64,000 nt of DNA from the NCBI RefSeq assembly GCF_014336955.1, contig NZ_QRAI01000006.1:119942-183941 (forward strand). Reading direction: 5' to 3'. A program made the position numbers and the translations under genes. The notes beneath the pieces were generated by a model. The model did not search any database. It worked only from the letters and a program-made list of their open reading frames with translations, and was not told the origin of the DNA. Below, one piece after another: positions 1 through 9,687 of the stretch. This DNA is from Saccharophagus sp. K07 (GTDB taxonomy: Bacteria > Pseudomonadota > Gammaproteobacteria > Pseudomonadales > Cellvibrionaceae). Every line of letters starts with the position of its first letter. The first letter of the stretch is position 1.

Positions 1-2
1 TT

Positions 3-575
3 GACAAGGTCTTGGATGAACGCGAACTAGCCCGCTATATGAAAGGCCAGTGGGTATTAAAAACTTATTTTCAAAACATCGCGCGCTTGCCTGAGAGTTT
101 TATGCGTTATTTTGAGGAGGACCATCAGGGCACTCAACGCTATCTGAAGTTCGACGAGCATGGCGATGTCAATTTCGTCAGAGAGGGATTTAAGATCAAT
201 AAACATAAATGGGAAGAGATCCCTCCATTTCCGAAAACGCCTCTTGACGACAGTTATTTTAAGCATCTGCTGGCGTTGAATGATTATCTCAAAGATCGAG
301 GAATCGAATTGGTGGTGATCACCAATCCATTTCGGCAGGAGCTGATAGAGTCTGATGAGGAATTTCAGTCCTTTTTCCACACGCATACGGACTATCTAAA
401 GCGTTTATCCAAAGTCCAACGCTTTGTTTATATCAATGCCCACGCAGAGTTGAATTTTGACGACACCTACTTTGTGGATGCCTACCATCTGGATGAAACA
501 GGGGCACAGCGATTGACCCAGTTGGTAGCAGATCGGTTAGAGTTGGTGAGATTCTCCCGCGTTCAAGACCTGTAA
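3..575 (+). CDS. SGNH/GDSL-like hydrolase domain protein, 3' part only
   Basis: The reading frame is open to the left edge of the window, so only the C-terminal ~190 residues are visible and the true start lies outside. The visible part has the alternating helix/strand look of an SGNH fold (LVVITNPFRQEL strand and loop in the middle). It ends with DAYHLDETGAQRL, matching the block V D-x-x-H motif of SGNH hydrolases and of AlgX/AlgJ-like acetyl-transfer proteins: D-x-x-H-L followed by G-A/x-x-x-L. The N-terminal catalytic Ser block is not visible. Such proteins often act with an MBOAT acyltransferase on exported polysaccharides, but no partner can be seen here. The family call is fairly likely; the substrate is unknown. 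Confidence 0.55.
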   Translation, partial: DKVLDERELARYMKGQWVLKTYFQNIARLPESFMRYFEEDHQGTQRYLKFDEHGDVNFVREGFKINKHKWEEIPPFPKTPLDDSYFKHLLALNDYLKDRGIELVVITNPFRQELIESDEEFQSFFHTHTDYLKRLSKVQRFVYINAHAELNFDDTYFVDAYHLDETGAQRLTQLVADRLELVRFSRVQDL

Positions 576-666
576 CTGCTACCAATTTGACAAACTTTGC
601 CTAGGCTTAAAGGGTCATTAATGCTTGAGGCAATGTTTGTGTTGGGTATTTCCCTTGAGGTAGTTC

Positions 667-1545
667 ATGTTCAGTGATGACCAGCGAGCCGTACAGGCTT
701 ATCTGGACGATTTGCTGGCGGAATTGCCTTCCTTCGAGCCGGAAGCCAAGACGGCTGATTTACCCCTGGCAGCGATTAGAGCGGTGCCATCGCCTAACAC
801 AGCGCCCGTCGCAAAAGTGGCGACCAAGGTGCAGGTGCAACCGCGAGATTCGCACCAAGAGGCTCTGGAACAGGTCCGGCGCCAGCAATTGCAAGCATTG
901 CTGGACCGGTCTCCCGTGCCTCAAGCCGTCACAGCCGCTCCTATAACTGCCACACCTGTTCCCCTAGCCGAAACCGTAACTCCCGTGGCAGAAGCGGTGG
1001 TTGAGCCTCAAGTGCTCGCCGCTACCGCTGTGCAAGTGCGGGAGGATAACTCCTGGGCAGAAAACGGCCGCCCTCTCTGGGCGCAGAAGCATTTTGAAGT
1101 TCTGTTGTGCCGTGTGTCCGGCCTTACCCTGGCGGTTCCTCTGGTGGCGCTGGGCCATATCCATCCTCTTACCGAACAGCTGACGCCAATTTTTGGACAG
1201 GCGGAATGGTTTATGGGATTGCAGCCGACACCAGCGGGCCAAATTCGCGTCGTGAATACGGCGTTATTTGTGATGCCGGAGCGCTACGACCCGGCGTTTG
1301 TCGAGTCCGCTCGTTACGTTATCACCATTGATGGGTTGGATTGGGGATTGGCGATCGATCAGGTACAGCAGCCGACGCGCCTGAATCCTGAGGATGTCAC
1401 CTGGCGTGGCGAACGCAGCAAGCGTCCCTGGCTGGCCGGTACGATTAAATCGGCTATGTGCGCCTTGTTGGATATTCCGCGTATGGGACAGATGCTGGAA
1501 AGCCAGGACCGCAATCGGGCAAAGGCCAGTGACCCTCTCGGCTAA
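667..1545 (+). CDS. CheW-domain chemotaxis coupling protein with long Pro/Ala-rich N-terminus
   Basis: A 292-residue protein. Residues ~1-130 are low-complexity, rich in Ala, Pro, Val and Thr, and contain a short charged helix (residues ~60-80). Residues ~145-280 form a CheW-like domain: it opens with FEVLLCRVSGLTLAVPLVAL and includes the conserved W-x-x-G-L and R-V-V-N-T core segments and a D-W-G-L-A-I-D strand. CheW domains bridge chemoreceptors and the CheA kinase. The next gene is a canonical CheW, and this pair (extended CheW-domain protein, CheW, DUF2802 protein) is the order found at the end of the Pseudomonas fli/che cluster. The ATG at 667 follows a TTGAGGTAG Shine-Dalgarno-like stretch. 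Its difference from CheW is the flexible tail, which may serve localisation. Confidence 0.85.
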   Translation: MFSDDQRAVQAYLDDLLAELPSFEPEAKTADLPLAAIRAVPSPNTAPVAKVATKVQVQPRDSHQEALEQVRRQQLQALLDRSPVPQAVTAAPITATPVPLAETVTPVAEAVVEPQVLAATAVQVREDNSWAENGRPLWAQKHFEVLLCRVSGLTLAVPLVALGHIHPLTEQLTPIFGQAEWFMGLQPTPAGQIRVVNTALFVMPERYDPAFVESARYVITIDGLDWGLAIDQVQQPTRLNPEDVTWRGERSKRPWLAGTIKSAMCALLDIPRMGQMLESQDRNRAKASDPLG

Positions 1546-1693
1546 AAGCCAGCTAACGCGCCTCTCCACACGTCTGGCCGTGTGGCATAGATACTGCTCT
1601 TGGCTATATTTAAAAGGCTTCATCACGGTTTTTTGACGTTGTTTCCATAACGCGGTCTTTTTAGATATTTGCTGTACGTCGAGGAATTTCTCC

Positions 1694-2179
1694 ATGTCCA
1701 AGTTCATGAATAAAACGAACGTCTCGCCCGAAGATCCGGTACTTCAATGGGTGACGTTTCATCTGTCTGGAGAAACCTACGGCGTCAATGTGATGCAGGT
1801 GCAGGAAGTGCTGCGCTATTCCGAAATTGCCCCAGTGCCCGGCGCGCCGGCCTATGTGCTCGGCATTATCAATCTGCGCGGCAATGTGGTGACCGTTATC
1901 GACACACGCCACCGTTTTGGTCTGGATCCGGGTGAGATTACCGACAACACCCGCATAGTCATTATCGAAGCGGAAAAACACGTGGTGGGTATTCTGGTCG
2001 ATAGCGTGGCCGAGGTGGTGTACCTGCGTCAGTCCGAAATCGAAACCGCTCCCAACATTGGTAACGACGACGGCGCCAAGTTTATTCAGGGCGTTTGCCA
2101 TAAAAATGGCGAACTACTGATTTTGATCGACCTTAACAAATTGCTCACAGATGACGAGTGGGCAGATTTGGAAACCTGA
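1694..2179 (+). CDS. cheW: Chemotaxis adaptor protein CheW
   Basis: A 161-residue single-domain CheW. It couples methyl-accepting chemoreceptors to the histidine kinase CheA at the inner membrane. Typical segments are visible: QWVTFHLSGETYGVNVMQVQEV near the start, the APAYVLGIINLRGNVVTVID core (residues ~52-75) and a C-terminal GICH/GVCH-like segment followed by LLILIDLNKLL. The length is normal for the family. The gene is 148 bp downstream of the extended CheW-domain gene and directly precedes the DUF2802 gene, so the three probably belong to one motility operon. Two chemoreceptors elsewhere in the window (13.6-15.2 kb and 44.1-45.7 kb) would use such an adaptor. Confidence 0.93.
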   Translation: MSKFMNKTNVSPEDPVLQWVTFHLSGETYGVNVMQVQEVLRYSEIAPVPGAPAYVLGIINLRGNVVTVIDTRHRFGLDPGEITDNTRIVIIEAEKHVVGILVDSVAEVVYLRQSEIETAPNIGNDDGAKFIQGVCHKNGELLILIDLNKLLTDDEWADLET

Positions 2180-2184
2180 TTTTT

Positions 2185-2703
2185 ATGGCAAGTCCGAGCG
2201 GCATATTCTGGATTCTCGCGGCGAGTATCGCGGTGAACGTGATCTGCCTCGTATCTCTGGCTGCGCTGTGGCAGTTTTTCCAGCGCCAGACGGATATATT
2301 TAAACAACAGAACAAGCTGCTCGAACAAAAAATCAGCATGGCCACCAGCGGTGCCATTGGTATGGGGCATCGAATTGTGGCGCTGGAGGAAAAACTGCAA
2401 GCCGCGCAGGAAAAGTTGGAAAACATCGGCACAGAAGATGTATTTACCTATAGCCAAGCGTTGCAAATGTTTGAACAGGGGGCCGACGTTTCCACCGTGG
2501 TCTCCAATTGCGGCTTATCCAGCTCAGAAGCGCAGTTGATGGCGTTGGTGCAACAACAATTGCGCAAATCGTCCGATGCTCAAACCCAAAATGCCAATGA
2601 GCAAATTGCCCAAGCATTTGCAAAACCCGTCGTGCAGGCCAAAAAATCACCTCCATCTGCTAAAGCAGCAAGCAAAAAAACGCCGGCAGAATCCTCTCGA
2701 TGA
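2185..2703 (+). CDS. DUF2802 domain protein, membrane-anchored
   Basis: A 172-residue protein if the ATG at 2185, five bases after the cheW stop, is used. An in-frame ATG at 2158 would overlap cheW and add a non-conserved stretch, so it is less likely. Residues ~6-27 are a single N-terminal transmembrane helix, followed by a coiled-coil region (KQQNKLLEQKIS ... ALEEKLQAAQEKLENIG). A short helical domain carrying YSQALQMFEQGADVSTVVSNCGLSSSEAQL resembles the DUF2802 homeodomain-like helix-turn-helix. The last ~40 residues are a Lys/Ala/Pro-rich tail. DUF2802 proteins sit next to cheW in Pseudomonas motility loci; the molecular role is not known to me. The stop overlaps the next start (ATGA), indicating coupled translation. 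Confidence 0.75.
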   Translation: MASPSGIFWILAASIAVNVICLVSLAALWQFFQRQTDIFKQQNKLLEQKISMATSGAIGMGHRIVALEEKLQAAQEKLENIGTEDVFTYSQALQMFEQGADVSTVVSNCGLSSSEAQLMALVQQQLRKSSDAQTQNANEQIAQAFAKPVVQAKKSPPSAKAASKKTPAESSR

Positions 2704-3254
2704 AAATAAAGTTTTTGTTATCCGTACTTTTATGCGGTTCGCTGGCCGGTTGCAGCTTGATCTCTGTCGAGCATAAAACCCGCTATCGCGATGCCGAAGG
2801 TTATTTCGAAACGGATCTGCTCACGCAAATTCGCTTGTTGCAAACCACCGGAACCTGGGTGCGCGAACATTTTGGCAGTCCCTGGTCTGTCAGTGGCGGA
2901 GCGGCTTACGAGTACCCGGAAGAACTGCAAATCAATACTTGGCGATTTCAGCGCGAAAAGCAAAAAGTCACCCGGGTATTTTTAATTTTTCGTTCGCGTC
3001 ATTTGAGCGAGCAGTATGAATATCTGCATGTCATTACGGACAACGACATAGTGGTCAGGGCATGGCGGGATGAACTGGAAACGGTGGACGTACCGCGAAT
3101 CATGACTGCCCTCGGCTACAAACGCGTACGTGCCGCACCAGCAGAAATTAGCGAAAATGCCGCGCTTCCAGTGCCTGTGACGGATATTTCCGAAGGAGCT
3201 TCTGCAGAGCCTGCCAGAAATTCCGCAGAATCTCCGGCAACCAATTCCCTTTAA
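2700..3254 (+). CDS. Predicted lipoprotein of unknown function
   Basis: A 184-residue protein beginning with a lipoprotein signal peptide: basic residues at 2 and 4, a hydrophobic stretch, and the lipobox L-A-G-C with Cys18 as the likely acylated residue. The mature part has a compact ~110-residue segment (TWVREHFGSPWSVSGG, WRFQREKQKVTRVFLIFRS, TDNDIVVRAWRDE) reminiscent of small SmpA/OmlA-like beta folds, then a Ser/Ala/Pro-rich tail of ~45 residues. I do not recognise a named family. Its ATG overlaps the stop of the DUF2802 gene (ATGA). It ends two bases before the stop of the convergent yciK gene, so little room is left for a terminator. Confidence 0.7.
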   Translation: MKIKFLLSVLLCGSLAGCSLISVEHKTRYRDAEGYFETDLLTQIRLLQTTGTWVREHFGSPWSVSGGAAYEYPEELQINTWRFQREKQKVTRVFLIFRSRHLSEQYEYLHVITDNDIVVRAWRDELETVDVPRIMTALGYKRVRAAPAEISENAALPVPVTDISEGASAEPARNSAESPATNSL

Positions 3255-3255
3255 A

Positions 3256-4020
3256 TCACGCTTTGGGCTGTGCATCCAGTTGCTGACCGTGCACAGCTTT
3301 TCCATCAGGTCCAAATAAATACAAATAGCGGTTCATTATGGCTTCGGGCGGCGTGACTGTATTAGGGTCTTCTGCTGGATAGGCTGATGCGCGCATAGCA
3401 GTGCGCACAGCGCCTGGGTTAATGGAATTGACCCGCACCGATGTCGCTTCCAATTCATCGGCAAGTACTTCCATCAGGGTTTCCGTCGCGCCTTTGGAAA
3501 CTGCATAAGCTCCCCAATAGGCGCGTCCGCGCACACCCACAGACGATCCTGTAAAGAGGATGCGGCCATCCGCTGATTTCTGCAGTAGCGGCAGCAGTGC
3601 ACGCGTTAATAAAAATGGTGCGGTGACATTTACCTGCATCACCTTTTGCCAATCCGATAGGGAATATTGGCCAATCGGCGTGCGCGCTCCCAAAGCGGAT
3701 GCGTTGTGTAACAAGCCGTCTATATGACCGAATTCATTTGCCAGCGCTGAGCGCAACTGCTCGTAATCCTGCGCTGCTGCACCTTCGAAATTGATGGGGA
3801 AAATCGCCGGTTTGGGACCGCCCGCAGCTTCAATTTCGTCATAAACCCGTTCGAGTTTGGCGAGAGTTCGACCGAGCAAAACAACGGTGGCGCCGAAGCG
3901 GGCAAAGGTCAGAGCGGCGGTTTTGCCTATACCGTCCCCCGCGCCGGTAATCACTATGATGCGGTCGCGCAGCAGGTCGGCAGGTGGTTGGTAATGGAGA
4001 AAAAGATTGATATCAATCAT
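3256..4020 (-). CDS. yciK: YciK-family short-chain dehydrogenase/reductase
   Basis: A 254-residue classical SDR. The start at 4020 (MIDINLF...) is preferred over an upstream in-frame ATG because the extra ~55 residues are Arg/His-rich and overlap gph. Visible motifs are the Rossmann GAGDGIGKTAA (T-G-x-x-x-G-x-G type) near residue 25, N-A-S-A-L-G for the NNAG position, Ser in FTGSSVGVRGR, the catalytic Y-x-x-x-K as YAVSKGA, and N-P-G-A-V-R-T after it. YciK-type enzymes are NAD(P)H-dependent oxidoreductases whose physiological substrate is not firmly known. It is the last gene of a minus-strand operon ubiG-gph-yciK, the same order as in Pseudomonas. Confidence 0.9.
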   Translation of the reverse strand: MIDINLFLHYQPPADLLRDRIIVITGAGDGIGKTAALTFARFGATVVLLGRTLAKLERVYDEIEAAGGPKPAIFPINFEGAAAQDYEQLRSALANEFGHIDGLLHNASALGARTPIGQYSLSDWQKVMQVNVTAPFLLTRALLPLLQKSADGRILFTGSSVGVRGRAYWGAYAVSKGATETLMEVLADELEATSVRVNSINPGAVRTAMRASAYPAEDPNTVTPPEAIMNRYLYLFGPDGKAVHGQQLDAQPKA

Positions 4021-4034
4021 GTCGTCGCGTCGTG

Positions 4035-4709
4035 CTAAGGGGTTGGAAGATAGGTGGAGATGATCGGCCAAATATCTGCCACGCGGTCCGCCACATGTGT
4101 TGCGTCCCAGTTGCGGTGCTCGTCGGGATCGGCGGTAAAACCGTAGCCAACGGCAATCGTGGGCATGCCAGCGTTGCGGCCGCATTCAATATCGCGTTGA
4201 TGATCGCCGATGTAGATCGCCTCGGCTGGCGAGCAGCCCGCCGCCTCGCAGGCAAAAAACAGCGGCGCAGGATCGGGTTTGCCAACGCCCACCTGGTCCG
4301 GGCTGACGGTTGCGCAGGGTGGTGTCGCAAACTGGAAATGGCGCATGAGTTCAGCGGTGTAAAGCTGCGGCTTGTTGGTCACTATGCCCCAGTTGATGCC
4401 GTGATCGGCCAGGTTCTGAATCAGCTCTTCAATGCCCTCGAACGGCTTGGTATGCAGAGCAATATGCTGTTGATACATCTCCAGCAATCGCTGCCGCAGC
4501 GGTTCCAGCTTTTCCTGGCTTAGTGGACCGAAGCCGAGTTTGACCAGTGCCGTAGCACCGTTCGACACTTCTTTGCGGATAACCGCTTGCGGCAGGTCCT
4601 CCAGGCCGTGCTCCCGGCGTACCTGATTCAATGCGTGGCCGAGATCTTCGGAGGTATCCAATAAGGTGCCGTCCAAGTCAAAAAAAACGGCTTTCAATAC
4701 AGCTGTCAC
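4035..4709 (-). CDS. gph: Phosphoglycolate phosphatase (HAD superfamily)
   Basis: A 224-residue HAD-like hydrolase. Motif I is FFDLDGTLLDTSED at residues ~9-22 (nucleophile Asp in D-L-D-G-T), motif II is the Thr of WGIVTNKP, motif III is the Lys of VGVGKPDPAPL and motif IV is YIGDHQRDIE. A helical cap lies between motifs I and II. Gph dephosphorylates 2-phosphoglycolate, a by-product of DNA 3'-phosphoglycolate repair and oxygenation chemistry. The length is normal. It sits between ubiG (17 bp upstream) and yciK (14 bp downstream) on the same strand. Related HAD phosphatases such as MupP share these motifs, and this ubiG-linked copy may equally be a MupP-type MurNAc-6-phosphate phosphatase; the sequence alone does not separate them. 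Confidence 0.85.
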   Translation of the reverse strand: MTAVLKAVFFDLDGTLLDTSEDLGHALNQVRREHGLEDLPQAVIRKEVSNGATALVKLGFGPLSQEKLEPLRQRLLEMYQQHIALHTKPFEGIEELIQNLADHGINWGIVTNKPQLYTAELMRHFQFATPPCATVSPDQVGVGKPDPAPLFFACEAAGCSPAEAIYIGDHQRDIECGRNAGMPTIAVGYGFTADPDEHRNWDATHVADRVADIWPIISTYLPTP

Positions 4710-4726
4710 TCAGTCTCTCCGGTGCG

Positions 4727-5461
4727 TTAAATCTCAGGTTTTTGCAGATGCATGATGTAGTTGACATCCACATCACCGCTGACCGTTTTAAAGGTTTGTG
4801 TCAGCGGGTTGTAGACGATACCGGTGATGTCGCGCACCAGCAGACCGGCTTGGCGGGACCAGGCAGCCAACTCGGATGGGCGAATAAATTTCCGGTAGTC
4901 GTGGGTGCCTTTGGGCAGCCAGCGCAATACGTATTCCGCACCGAGCACCGCCATCACGTAAGCCTTGGGTGTGCGGTTCAGCGTTGAGAAAAATACATGG
5001 CCACCGGGTTTGACCAGGGTTGTGCAGGCTTCGATCACGCCGGCGGGATCCGGTACGTGCTCCAGCATTTCCAGGCAGGTGACCACGTCAAACTGCCCCG
5101 GCATTTCGGCGGCGAGTTGTTCGGCGGTGATTTTGCGGTAGTCGATGGACAGGGCACTGGCTTCCGCATGCATTCTGGCGACTTCCAAAGGCGCTTCGCC
5201 CATATCTATGCCGGTGACGAATGCGCCGCGCGAGGCCATGGCTTCACTTAATAAGCCGCCGCCGCAGCCGACATCGAGCAATTTCTTTTCTGCGACTTGC
5301 GCGCGCAGATCGATGTAATTGGCGCGCACCGGGTTCATTTGGTGCAGCGGTTTGAAATCCCCGTGCGGGTCCCACCAACGGTTTGCCATGCGCTCGAATT
5401 TGGCGATTTCGCTGCTATCCACGTTGGCTGAACGCGTGGACGAAAATTGAATTTCGGTCAT
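4727..5461 (-). CDS. ubiG: Ubiquinone biosynthesis O-methyltransferase UbiG
   Basis: A 244-residue class I SAM-dependent methyltransferase. The start at 5461 ([15 protein letters not shown]) is chosen because it overlaps the upstream stop as ATGA and matches the usual UbiG N-terminus; a longer frame to 5509 is unlikely. Diagnostic segments are [28 protein letters not shown], the SAM-binding [27 protein letters not shown] and the [10 protein letters not shown] stretch. UbiG carries out both O-methylations in ubiquinone synthesis. That fits the respiratory genes in the window (sdh, exbBD energised by the proton gradient). Confidence 0.95.
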   Translation of the reverse strand: MTEIQFSSTRSANVDSSEIAKFERMANRWWDPHGDFKPLHQMNPVRANYIDLRAQVAEKKLLDVGCGGGLLSEAMASRGAFVTGIDMGEAPLEVARMHAEASALSIDYRKITAEQLAAEMPGQFDVVTCLEMLEHVPDPAGVIEACTTLVKPGGHVFFSTLNRTPKAYVMAVLGAEYVLRWLPKGTHDYRKFIRPSELAAWSRQAGLLVRDITGIVYNPLTQTFKTVSGDVDVNYIMHLQKPEI

Positions 5462-6807
5462 GCAAGGCTCTCCGGTTTTGCGGCGGGCGGCTGAATCACA
5501 TGTTGCCAATGCAGCGCGCGATTGCGCAGTTCGGTTTCATTCAAAGTGGTCAATTCGCCGTCCCGCAATAACAGTTTTCCTGCCACCCAACTGTGAGTGA
5601 CGCGCGTACGACGGTTGCTGTAGGTCAGGTGTGAGGCGAGATCGTAAAGGGGCAGGGAGCTGAGCTCGTCCAGCTGAACCGCAATCACATCCGCCGCTTT
5701 GCCCACCTCCAGGCTGCCAATCTGGCTGTCGAGTCCCAAAGCCTTGGCACCGCCAAGAGTGGCCATATGCAGTACTTGCCAAGCGCTGAGTGCTGCGGCG
5801 TCGTGGGCCGCGACTTTGCCGACCAAAGCCGCCGTGGTGATTTCGCCGAACATATCGAGATCGTTATTGCTGGCCGAGCCGTCGGTGCCAAGGCCGATGG
5901 TGATACCGCGATTCATCAGTTTTTGCACCGGGCAGATGCCACTCGCCAGTTTCAAATTCGATTCAGGGCAATGAATAACGCTGGCGCCGCTTTCCTGTAG
6001 CAGGTCGATATCGCCGTCGCTTAATTGCGTCATATGCACACACTGGGTCAGCGGCGTCAGTACGCCCAAATCCATTAGTCGCTCGATCGGCCGAATGCCG
6101 GTTGCATCCACGGCTTGCAGCACTTCGGTGGCGGTTTCGTGCAAATGAATTTGTACCGGCGCCTGTAATTCTTCCGCCAATACTGCGATGCGTCTCATGG
6201 GTATATCGGACACGGTATAACCGGCGTGCGGGCCGAAGCCGATGCGAATGCGCGGATGGGAGCGGTAGTCGTCGTGCAGCATCAGTCCTTTGTGAATGTA
6301 ATTGTCCGCGTCGGTCGCCCAGCTTGTGGGAAAGTCCATTATGGGAAAGGTAATTTGCGCGCGCATACCCGCCTGATGCACCGCTGCCGCAGCGGCATCA
6401 GGGAAAAAATACATATCGCTGAAGCAGGTGGTCCCGGTGCGCAACATTTCCGCCATCGCCAGCTGGGTGCCGTCGTGCACGAAATCGGCGTCGACAAAGC
6501 GCTTTTCCGCGGGCCAAATGTGGTCCTTTAACCAGCGCATCAGCGGCAGGTCGTCCGCGTAACCACGCAACAGGGACATGGCCGCGTGAGTGTGGGCGTT
6601 GACCAAGCCCGGCATCAACACGTGTTCGTTCAGCTGAACATGCTGAGTCGGAGTGAAATCCTGCAGAACATTATCGCTAGGGCGGATGGCTTGGATGCAG
6701 CCTTTATGAATGACCAAGCTGCAATCCCGAAACAGCTTGCCCGCAGGTGTAATTGGCAAAATCCATCTGGCGCTGATGATGCAATCGACGGGTTTTGGCT
6801 GTGGCAT
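5458..6807 (-). CDS. mtaD: 5-methylthioadenosine/S-adenosylhomocysteine deaminase (TRZ/ATZ amidohydrolase)
   Basis: A 449-residue amidohydrolase-superfamily enzyme. The metal-binding H-x-H is in [21 protein letters not shown] (residues ~70-90), a further His in HLHETATEV, and C-terminal metal/catalytic positions in [12 protein letters not shown] and [15 protein letters not shown]. Substrate-side motifs [15 protein letters not shown] and TCFSDMYFF are typical of MTA/SAH deaminases. The enzyme removes the 6-amino group of methylthioadenosine or S-adenosylhomocysteine, helping to clear methyltransferase by-products. It is co-transcribed with ubiG, a SAM-dependent methyltransferase, with a 4-base overlap, which makes metabolic sense. 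Other TRZ/ATZ members deaminate related purines, so the substrate is probable rather than proven. Confidence 0.85.
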   Translation of the reverse strand: MPQPKPVDCIISARWILPITPAGKLFRDCSLVIHKGCIQAIRPSDNVLQDFTPTQHVQLNEHVLMPGLVNAHTHAAMSLLRGYADDLPLMRWLKDHIWPAEKRFVDADFVHDGTQLAMAEMLRTGTTCFSDMYFFPDAAAAAVHQAGMRAQITFPIMDFPTSWATDADNYIHKGLMLHDDYRSHPRIRIGFGPHAGYTVSDIPMRRIAVLAEELQAPVQIHLHETATEVLQAVDATGIRPIERLMDLGVLTPLTQCVHMTQLSDGDIDLLQESGASVIHCPESNLKLASGICPVQKLMNRGITIGLGTDGSASNNDLDMFGEITTAALVGKVAAHDAAALSAWQVLHMATLGGAKALGLDSQIGSLEVGKAADVIAVQLDELSSLPLYDLASHLTYSNRRTRVTHSWVAGKLLLRDGELTTLNETELRNRALHWQHVIQPPAAKPESLA

Positions 6808-6959
6808 AACGTGGGACCGAACAAGGAAAGGGCGGAGTATACCGATTTCTTAAAGTCGGTTCAGGCTGTAGCGCTTTTGAATATGTGCGCTCGCGAATGG
6901 ATTTTTCCCATAAGCTCCGACTAAGCTGCGCGCAATCTCGGTTCAGGCAGGAAATGCTT

Positions 6960-7862
6960 ATGCGTTGGCAGGGCGGTAGACGCAGTTCCAATATCGAAGA
7001 CAGACGCGGCAGCAGCCCGTCACCGGCCATGGGCGCTGGCGGCGCTGTAATGTTGTTGCGCATTCTGCCCTGGCTGCTGCGCAGTAAATTCGGTCGGACG
7101 GTTTTGATTGTCGGGATTGTGGTGATCTTCGGCGCACGCATGTTGGGAATCGATGTATTGCCATTGTTGCTGGGAACCAGCAGTCAGCCGGAGGTAAAAC
7201 GCCAAATTCCCCCGGAAGAAGAGGAGTTGGTTGATTTCGTTTCTGTCGTGCTCGCGGATACGGAAACAACCTGGCAACAACAATTTCAGGCTTTGGGCGG
7301 CACTTATAAAGAGCCGGTGCTGGTCCTTTTCTCCAATAGCGTGTCCTCCGCATGTGGTCTGGGACAGTCGGCCATGGGGCCTTTTTACTGTCCGGCTGAT
7401 CACAAGCTTTATATTGACCTGACCTTCTATCACGATCTGAAAACCCGCCATCAAGCCCCAGGCGATTTTGCCCAAGCCTATGTGATCGCTCACGAAGTCG
7501 GTCACCACGTGCAAACCTTGTTGGGCATATCCGCCAAGGTACATGCAGCAAAACAAAAGACCTCGCAAAAAGCGGCTAACGAGTTATCGGTACGGCAGGA
7601 GTTGCAGGCGGATTGTTTTGCGGGCGTGTGGGGGCATTACGCCAATCGCGAGCGCAATATGTTGGAGGAGGGCGACCTGGAGGAAGCTCTTGTCGCGGCA
7701 TCGGCCATTGGCGATGACCGGCTGCAGCAACAATCGCGTGGTTATGTGACGCCCGATAGCTTTACCCACGGCTCATCGGAACAGCGCGTCCGTTGGTTCA
7801 AAAAAGGTTTTACCAGCGGGTCGATAGAAGCGTGCGATACCTTTAATGCAAAAGACCTGTAA
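6960..7862 (+). CDS. ypfJ: YpfJ-type neutral zinc metallopeptidase
   Basis: A 300-residue membrane-anchored protease. The start at 6960 (MRWQGGRRSSNIEDRRG) matches the characteristic YpfJ N-terminus; the earlier in-frame ATG at 6885 adds unrelated sequence. After a short cytoplasmic region, a hydrophobic helix lies at residues ~47-73. The protease core carries the zincin H-E-x-x-H motif in VIAHEVGHHVQ (residues ~180-190) with a downstream E-L-Q-A-D-C-F-A-G-V-W segment supplying the third ligand. A conserved CGLGQSAMGPFYCP block precedes it. Its physiological substrate is unknown to me. It lies divergent from mtaD and convergent with maeA, with only three bases separating the stop codons at 7862/7866. 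Confidence 0.9.
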   Translation: MRWQGGRRSSNIEDRRGSSPSPAMGAGGAVMLLRILPWLLRSKFGRTVLIVGIVVIFGARMLGIDVLPLLLGTSSQPEVKRQIPPEEEELVDFVSVVLADTETTWQQQFQALGGTYKEPVLVLFSNSVSSACGLGQSAMGPFYCPADHKLYIDLTFYHDLKTRHQAPGDFAQAYVIAHEVGHHVQTLLGISAKVHAAKQKTSQKAANELSVRQELQADCFAGVWGHYANRERNMLEEGDLEEALVAASAIGDDRLQQQSRGYVTPDSFTHGSSEQRVRWFKKGFTSGSIEACDTFNAKDL

Positions 7863-7865
7863 CTG

Positions 7866-9554
7866 TTAAATGGCGACTCGCTTGTAGGGGCGATACACCG
7901 GTCGCCAAAACGCTTTTTCGATTTTTCGTATCAGCAGCTCGTCCGACATTTCCAATGCCAAGCCCTGTTGCTGCGCAATTTTCCCGATACCGAAGGCGAT
8001 TTTTTTGCTCAACTGCGCTACTTGGGTCAATGGCGGCAATAAATTCCCTGTGCCGGTATTCGCCAGTGGTGACTCATCCGCCAGTATGGTGCTCGCCAGA
8101 GCAAGCATTTCATCAGTGATGGCACAGATATCCGCTGCCACCACACCCAAACCAATGCCCGGGAAAATATAGGCGTTGTTGCACTGGGCAATTGGATAAA
8201 TCTGATCGCGATAAATCACCGGCGGAAAAGGGCTGCCGGTGGCAACGATCGCCGTGCCATTCGTCCAATCCAAAATATGCTGTGGCAGGGCTTCGATTTG
8301 TTTGATGGGATTGCTCAGCGGAAAGATGATGGGGTGCGTGCAATAGCGATTCATGGTGCGGATAACATCTTCGGTAAACAATCCGGGCTGGCCGGAAACC
8401 CCGATCAATATATCCGGCCGCAGATTTTCCACGGTTTCCAACAGCGATGGATATGGATTTTCAGTCTTCCAATGAGCAACGGCCGCGAGAGGTTGACTTA
8501 AGCGTTGCTGAAAATCCCGCAAGTTCTCCATTCCCTCCACCAGCAAACCGTAGCGGTCCACCATATAAACTTGGCTGCGCGCTTGCGGCTCGGAAATACC
8601 TTCACTGCGCATCTGCATGATCAGTTGTTCAGCAATACCGCAGCCGGCAGACCCCGCACCGACAAATACAATTTTCTGGTCCGCAAGGCGCACGCCTTTG
8701 CGGCGGCAGGCCGCCAGCAATGTCCCGACCGTGACGGCGGCGGTCCCTTGAATGTCGTCGTTGAAACAGCAGATCTCGTTGCGATATTTCTGCAGTAGCG
8801 GCATGGCATTGGGCTGAGCGAAATCCTCAAATTGCACCATCACCTTGGGCCAGCGGCGTTTTACCGCTTTAATGAAGCAATCGACAAATTCTCTGTACTC
8901 CTGTGGCCCAATACGTTTGTGGCGGGCGCCCATATACATGGGATCGTTCAGCAGCTTTTCGTTATTGGTTCCGACATCGAGGATCACGGGAAGTGTGTAG
9001 GCTGGACTGATACCGCCGCACACGGTGTAGAGCGTGAGCTTGCCGATGGAAATTCCCATACCACCGATGCCCTGGTCGCCCAGACCGAGAACCCGCTCGC
9101 CGTCGGTTACTACGATCACGCGCACATTGCGCTTGGTGGCGTTGTGCAGGATATCGTCCATATGTTCCCGTTCTTCATAGGCGATAAACAATCCGCGGGA
9201 ACTGCGGTAACTGTCGGAAAAATGTTCGCAGGCATCGCCGACGGTGGGGGTGTAGATAATGGGCATCATCTCTTCCAGATGATCCTGGACCAGTCGGTAA
9301 AACAAGGTCTCGTTTTTATCCTGGATGGCTCGCAAGTAGATATGTCGGTTCATCGCTGTATCGAAGCTCAGGTACTGCTGATAACAGCGCTCTGCCTGTT
9401 CCTCGATGGTTTCGTAACGGGGGGGTAAAAGTCCGGTGAGGTTGAAGGCGGATCGTTCTTCCTGGGTGAAGGCGCTTCCTTTATTGAGCAGGGGGGTGGT
9501 GAGTAGGGCGGGGCCGGCGTAGGGGATATAGATAGGCGGGGCAGAATCCGTCAT
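7866..9554 (-). CDS. maeA: NAD-dependent malic enzyme (oxaloacetate-decarboxylating)
   Basis: A 562-residue malic enzyme of the long SfcA type. Recognisable blocks are [13 protein letters not shown], the malate-binding [40 protein letters not shown], catalytic Lys in the GKLTLYTV region, [14 protein letters not shown] and the NAD-binding Rossmann [15 protein letters not shown]. It converts malate to pyruvate and CO2, feeding pyruvate out of the TCA cycle whose genes occupy 26.5-40.2 kb. The length agrees with the bacterial SfcA family (~560 residues). The gene is monocistronic as far as can be seen; a tRNA-Ala unit on the other strand follows its start. Confidence 0.95.
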   Translation of the reverse strand: MTDSAPPIYIPYAGPALLTTPLLNKGSAFTQEERSAFNLTGLLPPRYETIEEQAERCYQQYLSFDTAMNRHIYLRAIQDKNETLFYRLVQDHLEEMMPIIYTPTVGDACEHFSDSYRSSRGLFIAYEEREHMDDILHNATKRNVRVIVVTDGERVLGLGDQGIGGMGISIGKLTLYTVCGGISPAYTLPVILDVGTNNEKLLNDPMYMGARHKRIGPQEYREFVDCFIKAVKRRWPKVMVQFEDFAQPNAMPLLQKYRNEICCFNDDIQGTAAVTVGTLLAACRRKGVRLADQKIVFVGAGSAGCGIAEQLIMQMRSEGISEPQARSQVYMVDRYGLLVEGMENLRDFQQRLSQPLAAVAHWKTENPYPSLLETVENLRPDILIGVSGQPGLFTEDVIRTMNRYCTHPIIFPLSNPIKQIEALPQHILDWTNGTAIVATGSPFPPVIYRDQIYPIAQCNNAYIFPGIGLGVVAADICAITDEMLALASTILADESPLANTGTGNLLPPLTQVAQLSKKIAFGIGKIAQQQGLALEMSDELLIRKIEKAFWRPVYRPYKRVAI

Positions 9555-9641
9555 AAGGTCGCTCTCTCATCTGTGATGGCTTTAGAAACTCTACTCCAGT
9601 CCACAATAACCGCAAGCCGTCACAACAAAAAAACTCAACTG

Positions 9642-9670
9642 TTGACTTCGGGAAAGCACCTACCTAAAAT
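9642..9670 (+). promoter_or_regulatory. Sigma-70 promoter of tRNA-Ala
   Basis: A TTGACT -35 box (9642-9647) and TAAAAT -10 box (9665-9670) are separated by exactly 17 bases, 17 bases before the tRNA 5' end. The GC-rich GCGCGC discriminator after the -10 box is typical of stable-RNA promoters under stringent control. The spacing and near-consensus boxes are seen directly; activity is inferred. Confidence 0.8.
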
Positions 9671-9687
9671 GCGCGCTCCTTGTTTCA